Below are positions 36,098 to 44,256 of a DNA stretch of 64,000 nt, one piece after another. The stretch is from Polymorphobacter fuscus. Lineage in GTDB: Bacteria > Pseudomonadota > Alphaproteobacteria > Sphingomonadales > Sphingomonadaceae. The stretch is taken from positions 124,001 to 188,000 of the forward strand of contig NZ_JAATJI010000002.1 in the NCBI RefSeq assembly GCF_011927825.1, read 5' to 3'. A program made the translations under genes and the position numbers. The notes beneath the pieces are model-generated. The model was given only the letters and a program-made list of their open reading frames with translations. It was not told where the DNA came from and did no database searches. How positions within the stretch are numbered: position 1 is the first letter of the stretch; every line of letters begins with the position of its first letter.

Positions 36098-37222
36098 ATG
36101 CTCAACCGGCTCGACGACTATCCCGTCCACCAGACGCCCGAGCCGCTGGCGGTGCTGGCGACGAGCGATCGCAATGCCTATGACCGGACCTGGTTCAACG
36201 GCTATGCGCCCGACGGCAGCTATTATTTCGGGCTGGGCATGGCGGTGTATCCGCACCGCGGCATCCTCGATTGCGCCTTCAGCACGGTGCGGCCGGGCCA
36301 GCGGCAGCATTGCTTTTATGGATCGCGGCGGGCGCCGGTGGAGCGCACCGAAATGGCGGTAGGGCCGTTCCGCATCGAAGTCGTCGAGCCGATGCGGCGG
36401 ACGCGGGTCATCCTCGACGACAATGAGACCGGCATCGCCTGCGACCTGACCTTTTCCGCCCGGACGGCGGCCATCGAGGAAGCGCGGCAGACATTGTGGC
36501 AGAACGGCCGCCGGGTCATGGACGCGACGCGGTTTGACCAGTTCGGGCGATGGAGCGGCGTGGTGCGGACGCCCGATGGCGAGTGCCGCGTCGACGAAGC
36601 GGTGTGCCGGGGCACCAAGGACCGCAGCTGGGGCGTGCGCCGGGTGGGCGAGCCCGAAACCGGCGGTGCGCCGGCCATGCCCGGCGGCATCATGTTCCTG
36701 TGGGCGCCGCTGGTCTGGGACGACCATGTCACCCATGCGATCTTCTTCGACGGGCCGCAGGGGCAGGCGCTGGTGCGCGAAGGGATCGTCGCGCCGCTCT
36801 ATGCCGCCGAGGCCGATATTCCCGGTACCGAGGATGGCCGCGACCAGCGGATGGCGACGGCGCGGCACAGGGTGGCCTATGTGCCGGGCACCCGGCTGGC
36901 ACGCAGCGCCGAGATCGACCTGGTCGGGCATGACGGAGCCGTGCGCACGATCGCGCTGGAACCCCTTCTGCGCTTCCAGATGAAGGGGCTGGGCTATGGC
37001 CATCCGGTCTGGGGGCAGGGGATGTGGAAGGGCGAACTGGCGATCGGTGGGGAGAGCTTCGACGTCGCGGCGCTCGATTTGCTGGCGCCCGAAAATCTCC
37101 ACGTCCAGCAGGTGGTGCGTGCCACCGACGGGGCGCGGACCGGGGTCGGCGTGCTCGAGCAAGTGGTGTTCGGGCCCTATGCGCCGGCAGGGTTTGCGTC
37201 GTTCCTGGACGGGGCGAAATAG
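36098..37222 (+). CDS. Conserved hypothetical protein, CrtC/AttH-like beta-barrel
   Basis: 374 residues from the ATG at 36098, behind GAGGGA. Beta-rich and Trp-rich, with DRTWFNGYAPDGSYYFGLGM at the N-terminus and GTKDRSWGVRRVG in the middle. The AttH/CrtC-like lipocalin pairs seen in terpenoid hydratases and in sphingomonad proteins of unknown role look similar. There is no signal peptide. No active site can be named. It is convergent with the phosphotransferase gene, with only one base between stops. In this neighbourhood (ACAD pair, phosphotransferase) it might act on hydrophobic substrates, which is inference. Confidence 0.6.
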   Translation: MLNRLDDYPVHQTPEPLAVLATSDRNAYDRTWFNGYAPDGSYYFGLGMAVYPHRGILDCAFSTVRPGQRQHCFYGSRRAPVERTEMAVGPFRIEVVEPMRRTRVILDDNETGIACDLTFSARTAAIEEARQTLWQNGRRVMDATRFDQFGRWSGVVRTPDGECRVDEAVCRGTKDRSWGVRRVGEPETGGAPAMPGGIMFLWAPLVWDDHVTHAIFFDGPQGQALVREGIVAPLYAAEADIPGTEDGRDQRMATARHRVAYVPGTRLARSAEIDLVGHDGAVRTIALEPLLRFQMKGLGYGHPVWGQGMWKGELAIGGESFDVAALDLLAPENLHVQQVVRATDGARTGVGVLEQVVFGPYAPAGFASFLDGAK

Positions 37223-37223
37223 G

Positions 37224-38294
37224 TCACAGCCAATAGCCGAAGCTGTCGTGGTCGGCGGCCTGTTCGCAGGCGCCCTGGGTCATCTTGAGGAACAGCGCAT
37301 CGGCGCGGGGGGTGCGCTCGACGGACAGCGCCGAAAACACCCCCATGAGGATGCCGTGGAGGGTGAAGCGGCGATAATCGCGCCAGCAGGCGTCCCAGCC
37401 ATAGCCGGTGACGCCGCGGCGCAGCAGCTCGGCATGGTAGAAGCGCACCAGTTCGGCTTCGTGCGCGCGCCGATCGGCCGGGGACAGGCCGGCCGAAAGG
37501 AAATAGGCGACATCGGTCAGGCCGGGGCCGGCGGTGACGGTCTGCCAGTCGAGCGTCGCCATGCGGCGACTGCCGTTGACGTCGAACATGATGTTGTCGA
37601 GGCGGAAATCGGCGTGCTGGACCGTGACCGGGGCGTCGTTGCCGGTGCGCATCGCGATGATGGCAGCGGGCAGGCGTTCGACCATGGCCAGATGTTCGGG
37701 CGGCAGCAGGCTTGAAAAACGCTCGCGGAACAGCCCGATGATGGTCGGCAGCATGGCATCGACCATCCCCGCCAGCGCCGCCGGGCGCACCGCCAGCCAG
37801 TCGAGCCCAGGCAGCGCCGGATCGCCCCAGCGCGGCCCATGGAGCGCGGCGGCCTCGGCCATGGCCGTGCGGGCGTCGTCGAGGCTGCATCCGGCAAGCT
37901 GGTCCCCCTGCCGGGCCGGCGCAAGGTCGGCGAGCAGCAGCACGAAATCGTCGCTGACAGGGTCGATCAGCGCCGCATAGGCGTGGGGGGTGTGGATGGC
38001 GACGCTGGCGGCGAGCTCACGGTAGAAGCTGACTTCGCGCAGATACAGAAGATGGTCGCTGCCCGATTTGCGGCTGACGGGATCATGCGCGGGGAATTTG
38101 CCGATGATGGCGGCGGGGGCTTCGGGCGGTGCATCGGCATAGTCGAGGGTGAAACGGTAGCTGTCCGCCACCAGTCCGTTGCCGACGGGGGCGCGGGTGA
38201 AGCTGGTGACGCGCCCGTGGGGCAAGGTGCCGGCGGTGCGGAGGGCGGTGGTCAGCCAGGCGGGGTCGATGGTGTCGGCGGTGCGCAAGTCCAT
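37224..38294 (-). CDS. Phosphotransferase (EcKinase / aminoglycoside-kinase fold)
   Basis: 356 residues. The kinase-like catalytic motif VQHADFRLDNIMFD (Brenner-type H-x-D-x4-N) and the following TLDWQTVTAGPGLTDVAYFL (DW instead of DFG) match ecdysteroid-kinase and choline-kinase type enzymes. Proteins of this group phosphorylate small hydroxylated molecules. In Actinobacteria and sphingomonads they often accompany acyl-CoA dehydrogenases in lipid or steroid catabolic regions. Substrate unknown. Confidence 0.82.
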   Translation of the reverse strand: MDLRTADTIDPAWLTTALRTAGTLPHGRVTSFTRAPVGNGLVADSYRFTLDYADAPPEAPAAIIGKFPAHDPVSRKSGSDHLLYLREVSFYRELAASVAIHTPHAYAALIDPVSDDFVLLLADLAPARQGDQLAGCSLDDARTAMAEAAALHGPRWGDPALPGLDWLAVRPAALAGMVDAMLPTIIGLFRERFSSLLPPEHLAMVERLPAAIIAMRTGNDAPVTVQHADFRLDNIMFDVNGSRRMATLDWQTVTAGPGLTDVAYFLSAGLSPADRRAHEAELVRFYHAELLRRGVTGYGWDACWRDYRRFTLHGILMGVFSALSVERTPRADALFLKMTQGACEQAADHDSFGYWL

Positions 38295-38348
38295 CGGGGC
38301 ATGATGGACCGGCGTCGCGGGCGGGGTTACCCGGTGCTTTGGGCAGGG

Positions 38349-39713
38349 TTATTGCGCCATTGCCGTGATGAGGCTGTGCCACTGCGTCAGCGCCGGGGCG
38401 ATGGCGGCGAGTGGAATGCGCTCGTTGAGGCCATGGGCGAACTGGTCCTCGGGCTTCATGAACAGCGCGCTGACGCCATAGGAGGGAATACCGACGGCGC
38501 GGTAATAGACGCTGTCGCTGGCGCCGGCGTCCATTGCCGGGACCGGCACGATGCCCGGATGGGCGGCGGCGACGGCGCGAGTGACGGCGGCCATGACATC
38601 GGGTCGCAGCGGCGATGCGGGCGTCGATACCCATTCCTGCGCGGTTTCGACCTTGACCGCGGGGTCGGCGACGATGGTTTCGATTGTCTTGCGGGTCGCT
38701 TCGACACTGGTGCCCGGAAAAATGCGGCAGTTGACGGTCAGCGCCGCCTTTTGCGGCAAGGCGTTGGGGGCATGGCCGCCGGTCATCATCGTCGGGACGC
38801 AAGTGGTGGCGATCTGGCCGATGCTGGCCGGGTCGGCGCGCAGCGTCGCGATGGCGGCGGCATCGCCGGGGTTGCGGGCGAAGGCGACCATGGCGTTGCC
38901 GATGGCGCCGCCCTGTTTCTGCCCCTCGGCGGTCAGCGAGGCGCGGGTGATCTCGTTGATCTGCGGGGCAAAGCGATAGGCATCGACGCGGCTAGCCGCC
39001 GCCGCCAGCTGGGCGATCGCATTGGGGCTGGTCGGGCGGCTGCTGTGGCCGCCGGGGTTGGTGACGGTCAGCCGGTAGTCGGCATAGGTTTTCTCGGCCG
39101 CCGACAGTGAATAGCCGCTGGCGGCGCCGCCGGCATCGAGGCCGCCGCCGCCATCGCTGTTGAGCATCAGCGCGACACCGGCGGCCTTGGCCTCGGCGGC
39201 CTGTTTTTCCGCAGTGAGGCCGTCGGTCTCCTCGTCTCCTGACAGGAACAGGTGGATGTCGCGGTTCGGCCGGAAGCCTTCGCGCTTCATTGCTGCAAGG
39301 GTGGCAACGACCATCGACACGTCGAACTTGTTGTCACCCACGCCGCGGCCGAACAGATAACCCCCGTCTTCGGTGGCCGTGAAGGGGTCGCGCGCCCAGT
39401 CCTTGGGATCGGCTTCGACGACGTCCATGTGCCCGGTTATGGCGATCGGCGGACGGGTGCCGTTGCCTTTCCAGGCAAGATGGAGGTTGGCGGTTTCGCC
39501 GACAGGCGTGATGCGGATGTCCGCCGGCGCAAAACCCGCGGCGACCAGCTGCGATTTCAGGAAGTCGGCATAGGCCGGGACCTTGCCACGGCCCTTGACC
39601 GTATCGAACGCGACGCCCCGGGCGAGGAGCGCCCGAGCGTCGGCAACGGTCGCAGGGGCACCATGGGCAGGCGCGGCGGCAGCCAGCACCGCCGCGAGGA
39701 CAATCGGGCGCAA
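38349..39713 (-). CDS. Secreted M20-family metallopeptidase
   Basis: About 454 residues from the TTG at 39713, one base after the stop of the upstream lipoprotein gene. Signal peptide LAAVLAAAAPAHG. The M20 metal site reads ITGHMDVV (His, Asp), GRGVGDNKFD (bridging Asp), SGDEETDG (Glu pair) and later MDAGASDS and a His near the end (FAHGLNER). It is a periplasmic or extracellular aminoacylase or carboxypeptidase, and the specificity cannot be read. The leaderless TTG and tight spacing suggest coupled translation with the DUF4136 gene. Confidence 0.9.
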   Translation of the reverse strand: MRPIVLAAVLAAAAPAHGAPATVADARALLARGVAFDTVKGRGKVPAYADFLKSQLVAAGFAPADIRITPVGETANLHLAWKGNGTRPPIAITGHMDVVEADPKDWARDPFTATEDGGYLFGRGVGDNKFDVSMVVATLAAMKREGFRPNRDIHLFLSGDEETDGLTAEKQAAEAKAAGVALMLNSDGGGGLDAGGAASGYSLSAAEKTYADYRLTVTNPGGHSSRPTSPNAIAQLAAAASRVDAYRFAPQINEITRASLTAEGQKQGGAIGNAMVAFARNPGDAAAIATLRADPASIGQIATTCVPTMMTGGHAPNALPQKAALTVNCRIFPGTSVEATRKTIETIVADPAVKVETAQEWVSTPASPLRPDVMAAVTRAVAAAHPGIVPVPAMDAGASDSVYYRAVGIPSYGVSALFMKPEDQFAHGLNERIPLAAIAPALTQWHSLITAMAQ

Positions 39714-39714
39714 G

Positions 39715-40320
39715 TCAGATACGGACGCGAACGGTCTGGCCCGGCGTGCCGGGGAAGTCCCGGAACAGCGCTTCGGCGAGGAGCGGCACGGCGTTGGTGG
39801 CGGCGCTGCGATCGTCATTGGCGGCGAGTTCCTTGGTGGCGCGGCCCTCCCAGATCTGGGTATTGTCGCTGCGGCGCTGGATGCGGACCGACAGGGTGGT
39901 GGTGCGCAGCGCCGGGTTGCGGCGGCTGCCGCCGACCGGCACCGCGACATTGGCGCCAAGGCCAGCGTTGTTGCCGATCGGCACGCCGACCCCGCCGCCC
40001 ACCGTCACGCCGGGGCGGGTGACATTGCCCTGGGCATCGGCCTGGGTGATGTCCACCGTCGCGATATAATCGACCTGCGCGGCGGGCATCCCGGTCGAAT
40101 AGCCAAGCCGGCGCATCTGGATGGCGACGGTTTCGGCGTGGGTGCGAAATTCCAGGTTGTTGGCCATGGCCGGATCGATCGCGACGACCGCGAGCGTGCC
40201 GCGGGTGATTGGCTGGTTGGTATGGAAGCGGGTGACGTCGGCATAAAGATTGTTGGAGCAGGCAGCGAGCGCCAGCATCGCCGCGGCGACGGGCACGGCG
40301 GCAAATTTCAAAGTCTTCAT
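39715..40320 (-). CDS. DUF4136-like lipoprotein
   Basis: 201 residues. The lipobox LALAAC puts the lipid-anchored Cys at residue 21. The mature domain has the DUF4136 pattern: a YADVTRFHTN start, YIATVDITQADAQGN, a Gly/Val-rich loop (VGGGVGVPIGNNAGLG) and QIWEGRATKEL. These proteins are outer-membrane lipoproteins of unknown role. First gene of a two-gene unit with the M20 peptidase. Confidence 0.82.
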   Translation of the reverse strand: MKTLKFAAVPVAAAMLALAACSNNLYADVTRFHTNQPITRGTLAVVAIDPAMANNLEFRTHAETVAIQMRRLGYSTGMPAAQVDYIATVDITQADAQGNVTRPGVTVGGGVGVPIGNNAGLGANVAVPVGGSRRNPALRTTTLSVRIQRRSDNTQIWEGRATKELAANDDRSAATNAVPLLAEALFRDFPGTPGQTVRVRI

Positions 40321-40397
40321 GGTTGTTCCCCCCGATAGCGGTGCGACATTATGTGCTCCAAACTACCAGACTGACGCGCGGTAGCAAGCCGTGGCCG

Positions 40398-41642
40398 TCA
40401 CGATACCTGGCCGAGCGCATCGAAACGCGCGTCCTGCCATTCGCCGCTGGCGAGAACGGCGGCAAGCGTGTCCACGGCAATGCCGATATCGGCAAAGCGC
40501 GTGTAGAGCGCGGGAAAGCCGAAGCGCATCCGGTCCGGCGGCCGGCAATCGCCGATGACGCCATGGGCGATCAGCGCGGCCATGACCCTGCGTGCTTGCG
40601 GGTGGCGCAGGACGACCTGGGCGCCATGACGGAGCCGATGCGGCATTTCGACGGCAACGCCGGGGCAGCGCGCCGCGGCAAGGCGGGCGAAGCATTGCGC
40701 CAGCGCCGCCGACTTGGCTTCGGCTGCCGCCATGTCGACACCGGCGAAGGTGGCGACGCCGGCGGCAAGTGCCGCCATGGCAAGGACAGGCGGGGTGCCG
40801 GCAAGCAGTCGGCGGATGCCGGGGGCCGGCGACCAGTCGGCGGCGAACGCAAATGGCGCGGCATGGCCCATCCAGCCCTGCAGCGGCGGCTGCAGCGCCG
40901 CGTGGTGGCGGGCCGCGGCGAAGGCAAATGCCGGTGCACCGGGGCCGCCGTTCAGATATTTGTAGCCGCAACCCACCGCGAAATCGGCGTTGTCAGCATC
41001 GAGCGCGACCGCCAGCGCGCCGGCGGAATGGCTGAGATCCCACAGGATCAGCGCGCCTGCGGCATGGGCGGCGGCCGTCAAGGCCGCCATGTCATGGACG
41101 GCGCCGGTGCTGAAGTGAACATGGCTGAGGACGACGAGTGCGGTGTCGCCATCGATCGCGGCGGCGACATCGCCGCGTGGCACTGCCTCGCACCGCGCGC
41201 CGGTGGTGCGCGCCAGGCCATCGAGGATGTAGCGATCGGTGGGGAAATCACCGGCCTCGACGAGAATTTTCCGGCGGCCGGGGCGCAGCATCAGCGCGGC
41301 GCCGGCGAGCTTGTAGAGATTGACCGAAACCGAATCGCAGGCGATCACGCAGTCCGGCGGGGCGCCGATGATCGGGGCAATAGCGGCGCCGATGGTGGCG
41401 GGCAGGTCGATCCAGGCCTCGTCGTTCCAGCTGCGGATCAGCCCCGTGCCCCATTGGCGGGTGACGGCGTCGGCGAGCAGCGCCGGGGTCGCAGCCGGCA
41501 GCGGGCCGAGCGAGTTGCCATCCAGATAGACGATGCCGGCGGGCAGGGCGAAACGGGTGCGAAAGGGCGCGAGCGAGTCGGCGGCGTCGAGTGCCGACAG
41601 CATGGTTTCGTCGGCCGCTGCCGCCGGTTCGGCCGGCATCAT
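40398..41642 (-). CDS. kynU: Kynureninase
   Basis: 414 residues of fold-type I PLP enzymes. YLDGNSLGPLP near the N-terminus, the SVSVNLYKLAGAAL segment, the PLP Asp in LWDLSHSAG, and the Schiff-base Lys in GCGYKYLNGGPGAPAF are diagnostic of kynureninase. It cleaves kynurenine or 3-hydroxykynurenine to (hydroxy)anthranilate and alanine. No tryptophan dioxygenase or formamidase gene is adjacent. It overlaps the stop of psiE by four bases, an unexpected pairing. Confidence 0.95.
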   Translation of the reverse strand: MMPAEPAAAADETMLSALDAADSLAPFRTRFALPAGIVYLDGNSLGPLPAATPALLADAVTRQWGTGLIRSWNDEAWIDLPATIGAAIAPIIGAPPDCVIACDSVSVNLYKLAGAALMLRPGRRKILVEAGDFPTDRYILDGLARTTGARCEAVPRGDVAAAIDGDTALVVLSHVHFSTGAVHDMAALTAAAHAAGALILWDLSHSAGALAVALDADNADFAVGCGYKYLNGGPGAPAFAFAAARHHAALQPPLQGWMGHAAPFAFAADWSPAPGIRRLLAGTPPVLAMAALAAGVATFAGVDMAAAEAKSAALAQCFARLAAARCPGVAVEMPHRLRHGAQVVLRHPQARRVMAALIAHGVIGDCRPPDRMRFGFPALYTRFADIGIAVDTLAAVLASGEWQDARFDALGQVS

Positions 41643-42067
41643 GACCTGCTGGTGCGGGCAATGACGACGGCGGCGAGCGCGAGCAGCAGGATGGCGCCGG
41701 CTTCGAAGACGATGTTTTCGGGTGCCATGGTCTTGCCCTGCAGCACGATCAGCCGGGCGAGCGCGGTGATGGCGATGAAGATCGGATAGACGAACGGCGA
41801 TTCCTTGCCGCCATAGAACACCGCGATCATGCCGATGACCTCGGTATAGAGGAACATCAGCAGGATATCGGCGAGGTTGACCGACCGCAGAGCGACGACG
41901 CGCTCGACTTCGAACGCGGCGGCGGCGAGCGTCATCACGGCGATGACGATCAGCAGCGTGCGTTCGATGGCGCGAAAGCCGCGCAGCGCCGAGGCGCGGG
42001 TGGCGGGATCGAGGCCTTCCTCATCCTTGCCGCCATGGTCGCCGCGGGGGGTGGGAGCATCGGCCAT
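41639..42067 (-). CDS. psiE: PsiE-family phosphate-starvation-type membrane protein
   Basis: 142 residues. A polar N-terminus is followed by four membrane helices (TLLIVIAVMTLAAAAF; ILLMFLYTEVIGMIAVFY; YPIFIAITALARLIVLQ; ILLLALAAVVIA), the PsiE arrangement. The family is named from phosphate-starvation induction in E. coli and has no known activity. Transcribed with kynU by overlap. Confidence 0.85.
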   Translation of the reverse strand: MADAPTPRGDHGGKDEEGLDPATRASALRGFRAIERTLLIVIAVMTLAAAAFEVERVVALRSVNLADILLMFLYTEVIGMIAVFYGGKESPFVYPIFIAITALARLIVLQGKTMAPENIVFEAGAILLLALAAVVIARTSRS

Positions 42068-42108
42068 GGCCCACCTTATCAGGCGCCGTGCAGATGGCCA
42101 GTGGCGGG

Positions 42109-42137
42109 TTGCACGGGCGCGGCGCGCGGGTTACACT
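42109..42137 (+). promoter_or_regulatory. Probable sigma-70-type promoter of trcR
   Basis: TTGCAC at 42109-42114 and TACACT at 42132-42137 are separated by 17 bases, matching the housekeeping spacing. The predicted start would lie near 42144, so the transcript would begin almost at the hairpin at 42146. Confidence 0.45.
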
Positions 42138-42145
42138 GTCAAGGC

Positions 42146-42172
42146 ACAGCCGCTCCGGAAAGGGGCGGCTGT
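42146..42172 (+). promoter_or_regulatory. Hairpin in the leader of trcR
   Basis: An 11-bp stem, ACAGCCGCTCC with GGGGCGGCTGT (one G-T wobble), and loop GGAAA, followed by TTCCATTTTG. If the promoter above is right, this forms the very 5' end of the mRNA and could protect it or attenuate transcription. It might instead be a remnant terminator. There is no plus-strand gene directly upstream to terminate. Confidence 0.5.
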
Positions 42173-42199
42173 TTCCATTTTGAAACGTGAAGGTTGACC

Positions 42200-42892
42200 A
42201 TGGCCGCTCCCACCCACCCGCTGATGCCGCACGCGACCGCTGCCTGGCTGGTCGACAATTCGGCGCTGACCTTCGAACAGATCGCCACATTCTGCGGGCT
42301 GCATATCCTCGAAGTCCAGGCGATTGCCGACGATACCGCAGCCACCAAGCTTGCGGGGCGCGACCCGGTGCGCAACGGCGAGCTGAGCCAGGGCGAGCTC
42401 GACCGCGGCCAGGCCAACCCGGATTATGCGCTGAAGCTGTCGCGCCAGCCCGAACAGTCGCGCCGCACCACCGGCCCGCGCTACACGCCGGTATCGAAAC
42501 GGCAGGACAAGCCCGACGGCATCCTGTGGATCATCAAGAACCATCCCGAGATCACCGACAACCAGATTTCCAAGCTGATCGGCACGACCAAGACGACGAT
42601 TGCCGCCATCCGCGACAAGAGCCACTGGAACTATGCCAATCTGCAGGCGCGCGACCCGGTGACGCTGGGCCTGGCAGGCCAGCGCGAAATGGACGCGCTG
42701 GTGGCGACGGCGGCGAAGAAGGCCGGCATCGACACCTCGCCCGATCTCGGCAAGCTGGGCGAGGACCGCGCCGCGCTGATCGAGCAGCTGCAGGCGGAAC
42801 GGACCGCGGCCGAATATGTCAAGGAACATGGCGAGCCGGTCCAGCATGGCGGAACCGCGCTCGAACAGGGCGAGGCGCTGTTCCGGCGGTAA
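42200..42892 (+). CDS. trcR: Cell cycle transcriptional regulator TrcR (DUF1013)
   Basis: 230 residues from the ATG at 42200, behind AAGG. Contains LMPHATAAWLVDNSALTFEQIA and the helix-turn-helix-like DGILWIIKNHPEITDNQISKLIG with TKTTIAAIRDKSHWN. This is the DUF1013 pattern, known in Caulobacter as TrcR, a regulator linked to cell-cycle transcription. The C-terminus is a charged helix. It is conserved throughout Alphaproteobacteria. Confidence 0.92.
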   Translation: MAAPTHPLMPHATAAWLVDNSALTFEQIATFCGLHILEVQAIADDTAATKLAGRDPVRNGELSQGELDRGQANPDYALKLSRQPEQSRRTTGPRYTPVSKRQDKPDGILWIIKNHPEITDNQISKLIGTTKTTIAAIRDKSHWNYANLQARDPVTLGLAGQREMDALVATAAKKAGIDTSPDLGKLGEDRAALIEQLQAERTAAEYVKEHGEPVQHGGTALEQGEALFRR

Positions 42893-42979
42893 CTGCGGCG
42901 ATGCGGCACACGGCGTCTGCCGCGCGACCGTAGTTCTACCGGCTCGACTCGACGCACAGGGCCGGCCTAGGCCTGCCCG

Positions 42980-43825
42980 ATGGCGAGAGGCGACGATTTG
43001 CACGATCACGCGGCGCCCGCCCGGGTGCCATGTGCCGGGTGCCGGGATGGCGCGGGTTTTTCCGCCCCGATCGCCATGGCGTTTCAGCCGATCGTCGACC
43101 TCGCGCTGGAACGCGTCCATGCCTATGAAGCGCTGGTCCGCGGGCCCGACAACGAAAGCGCGCAGAGCGTGCTTTCCAAGGTCAGCGAAGCCAATCGCTA
43201 CGCCTTCGACCAGAAATGCCGGGTTGCCGCGATCGAGGGTGCCGTGGCAGCCGGCATTCTCGAAACCGATGCGCGCCTGTCGATCAACTTCCTGCCCAAC
43301 GCGGTCTATTCGCCGCTGGCCTGCATCCAGCTGACCCTCGCGACGGCGCGGGCCAACGACTTCCCCACCGATCGGCTGATTTTCGAATTCACCGAGAACG
43401 AGCGCATGCCCGACCCGCGCCATGTGGCGGAGATCGTCCAAGCCTATCGCAAGATGGGCTTCGCCACCGCGCTCGACGATTTCGGCGCGGGCTTTGCCGG
43501 CCTCTCGCTGCTGGCCGCGATCCAGCCCGATATCATCAAGCTCGACCGGCAGTTGATCTGCGGGATCGACGCCAGCGCCGCAAAGCGCACCATCGTCGGG
43601 AATGTCGTGCGCATGAGCGGGGAACTGGGCGTGACGGTCATCGGCGAAGGCGTCGAGACGCCGGGCGAACTCGCGGTGCTCCGGCACCTCGGCGTTCGCT
43701 ACGTGCAGGGATATCTGCTGGCCCGGCCGGCGTTCGCCGCCATCGTGCCGGTGTCCTTTCCCGTCGCGATCGCACCTGAAGACCCTTCGCCGGAATTGTC
43801 CATTTCCGTTCCCGGCATCGGCTGA
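42980..43825 (+). CDS. EAL-domain c-di-GMP phosphodiesterase with N-terminal CxxC
   Basis: 281 residues. A short N-terminus with the paired Cys VPCAGC precedes a single complete EAL domain. All catalytic elements can be found: EALVRGP (Glu), SINFLPN (Asn), FEFTENERM (Glu), LDDFGAG (Asp pair), IIKLDR (Lys), GEGVET (Glu) and VQGYLLARP (Gln). It should hydrolyse c-di-GMP. It stands 47 bases upstream of the PYP-like gene on the same strand. The CxxC could bind metal or respond to redox, which is inference from sequence alone. Confidence 0.92.
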   Translation: MARGDDLHDHAAPARVPCAGCRDGAGFSAPIAMAFQPIVDLALERVHAYEALVRGPDNESAQSVLSKVSEANRYAFDQKCRVAAIEGAVAAGILETDARLSINFLPNAVYSPLACIQLTLATARANDFPTDRLIFEFTENERMPDPRHVAEIVQAYRKMGFATALDDFGAGFAGLSLLAAIQPDIIKLDRQLICGIDASAAKRTIVGNVVRMSGELGVTVIGEGVETPGELAVLRHLGVRYVQGYLLARPAFAAIVPVSFPVAIAPEDPSPELSISVPGIG

Positions 43826-43872
43826 AGCAGCAAATTGGGCGGTGCGCCGTAACGACGCCGGCCTGGAAAGAC

Positions 43873-44256
43873 ATGGGAAAACAGATGCAGAGCTTCGATG
43901 CGATTTCAACCGCCGCCTTGCACGGGATGGACGACGCCGGCCTCGACGCCTTGTCCTATGGCGTGATCGGGCTGGATCGCAACGGCCTTGTCGTCGTTTA
44001 CAACGCCACCGAAGCGGCGCTTGCCGGATTGTCCCGGTCGCGGGTCGTCGGCGGGCAGTTTTTCGACAATATCGCCCAGTGCATGAACAATTTCATGGTG
44101 GCACAGCGTTTCGAGGACGAGCCCGAACTCGACGCCGTCATCGACTTCGTGCTGACGCTGCGGATGAAGCCGACCCCGGTCAAGCTGCGGCTGTTGCAAA
44201 CCCGCGACGTCCCGTTGCGCTACGTCCTGGTCGAGCGTGACCTTGCCGGTCGTTGA
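43873..44256 (+). CDS. pyp: Photoactive yellow protein (PYP) homologue
   Basis: 127 residues, one PAS domain and nothing else, close to the 125 residues of classic PYP. Aligned with the Halorhodospira halophila protein with a constant offset of one and no gap up to the chromophore Cys: MDDAGLDALSYGVIGLD matches the N-cap, Tyr43 = Tyr42, Glu47 = Glu46, and Cys70 = Cys69 in FFDNIAQC. After the Cys, MKPTPVK corresponds to the Met100 loop. Thr50 and Arg52 of PYP are Ala51 and Leu53 here, so colour and photocycle speed should differ. If charged with p-coumaric acid it would be a blue-light sensor. Its stop overlaps the start of the diguanylate cyclase (TGATG), so it probably signals to it. Confidence 0.88.
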   Translation: MGKQMQSFDAISTAALHGMDDAGLDALSYGVIGLDRNGLVVVYNATEAALAGLSRSRVVGGQFFDNIAQCMNNFMVAQRFEDEPELDAVIDFVLTLRMKPTPVKLRLLQTRDVPLRYVLVERDLAGR

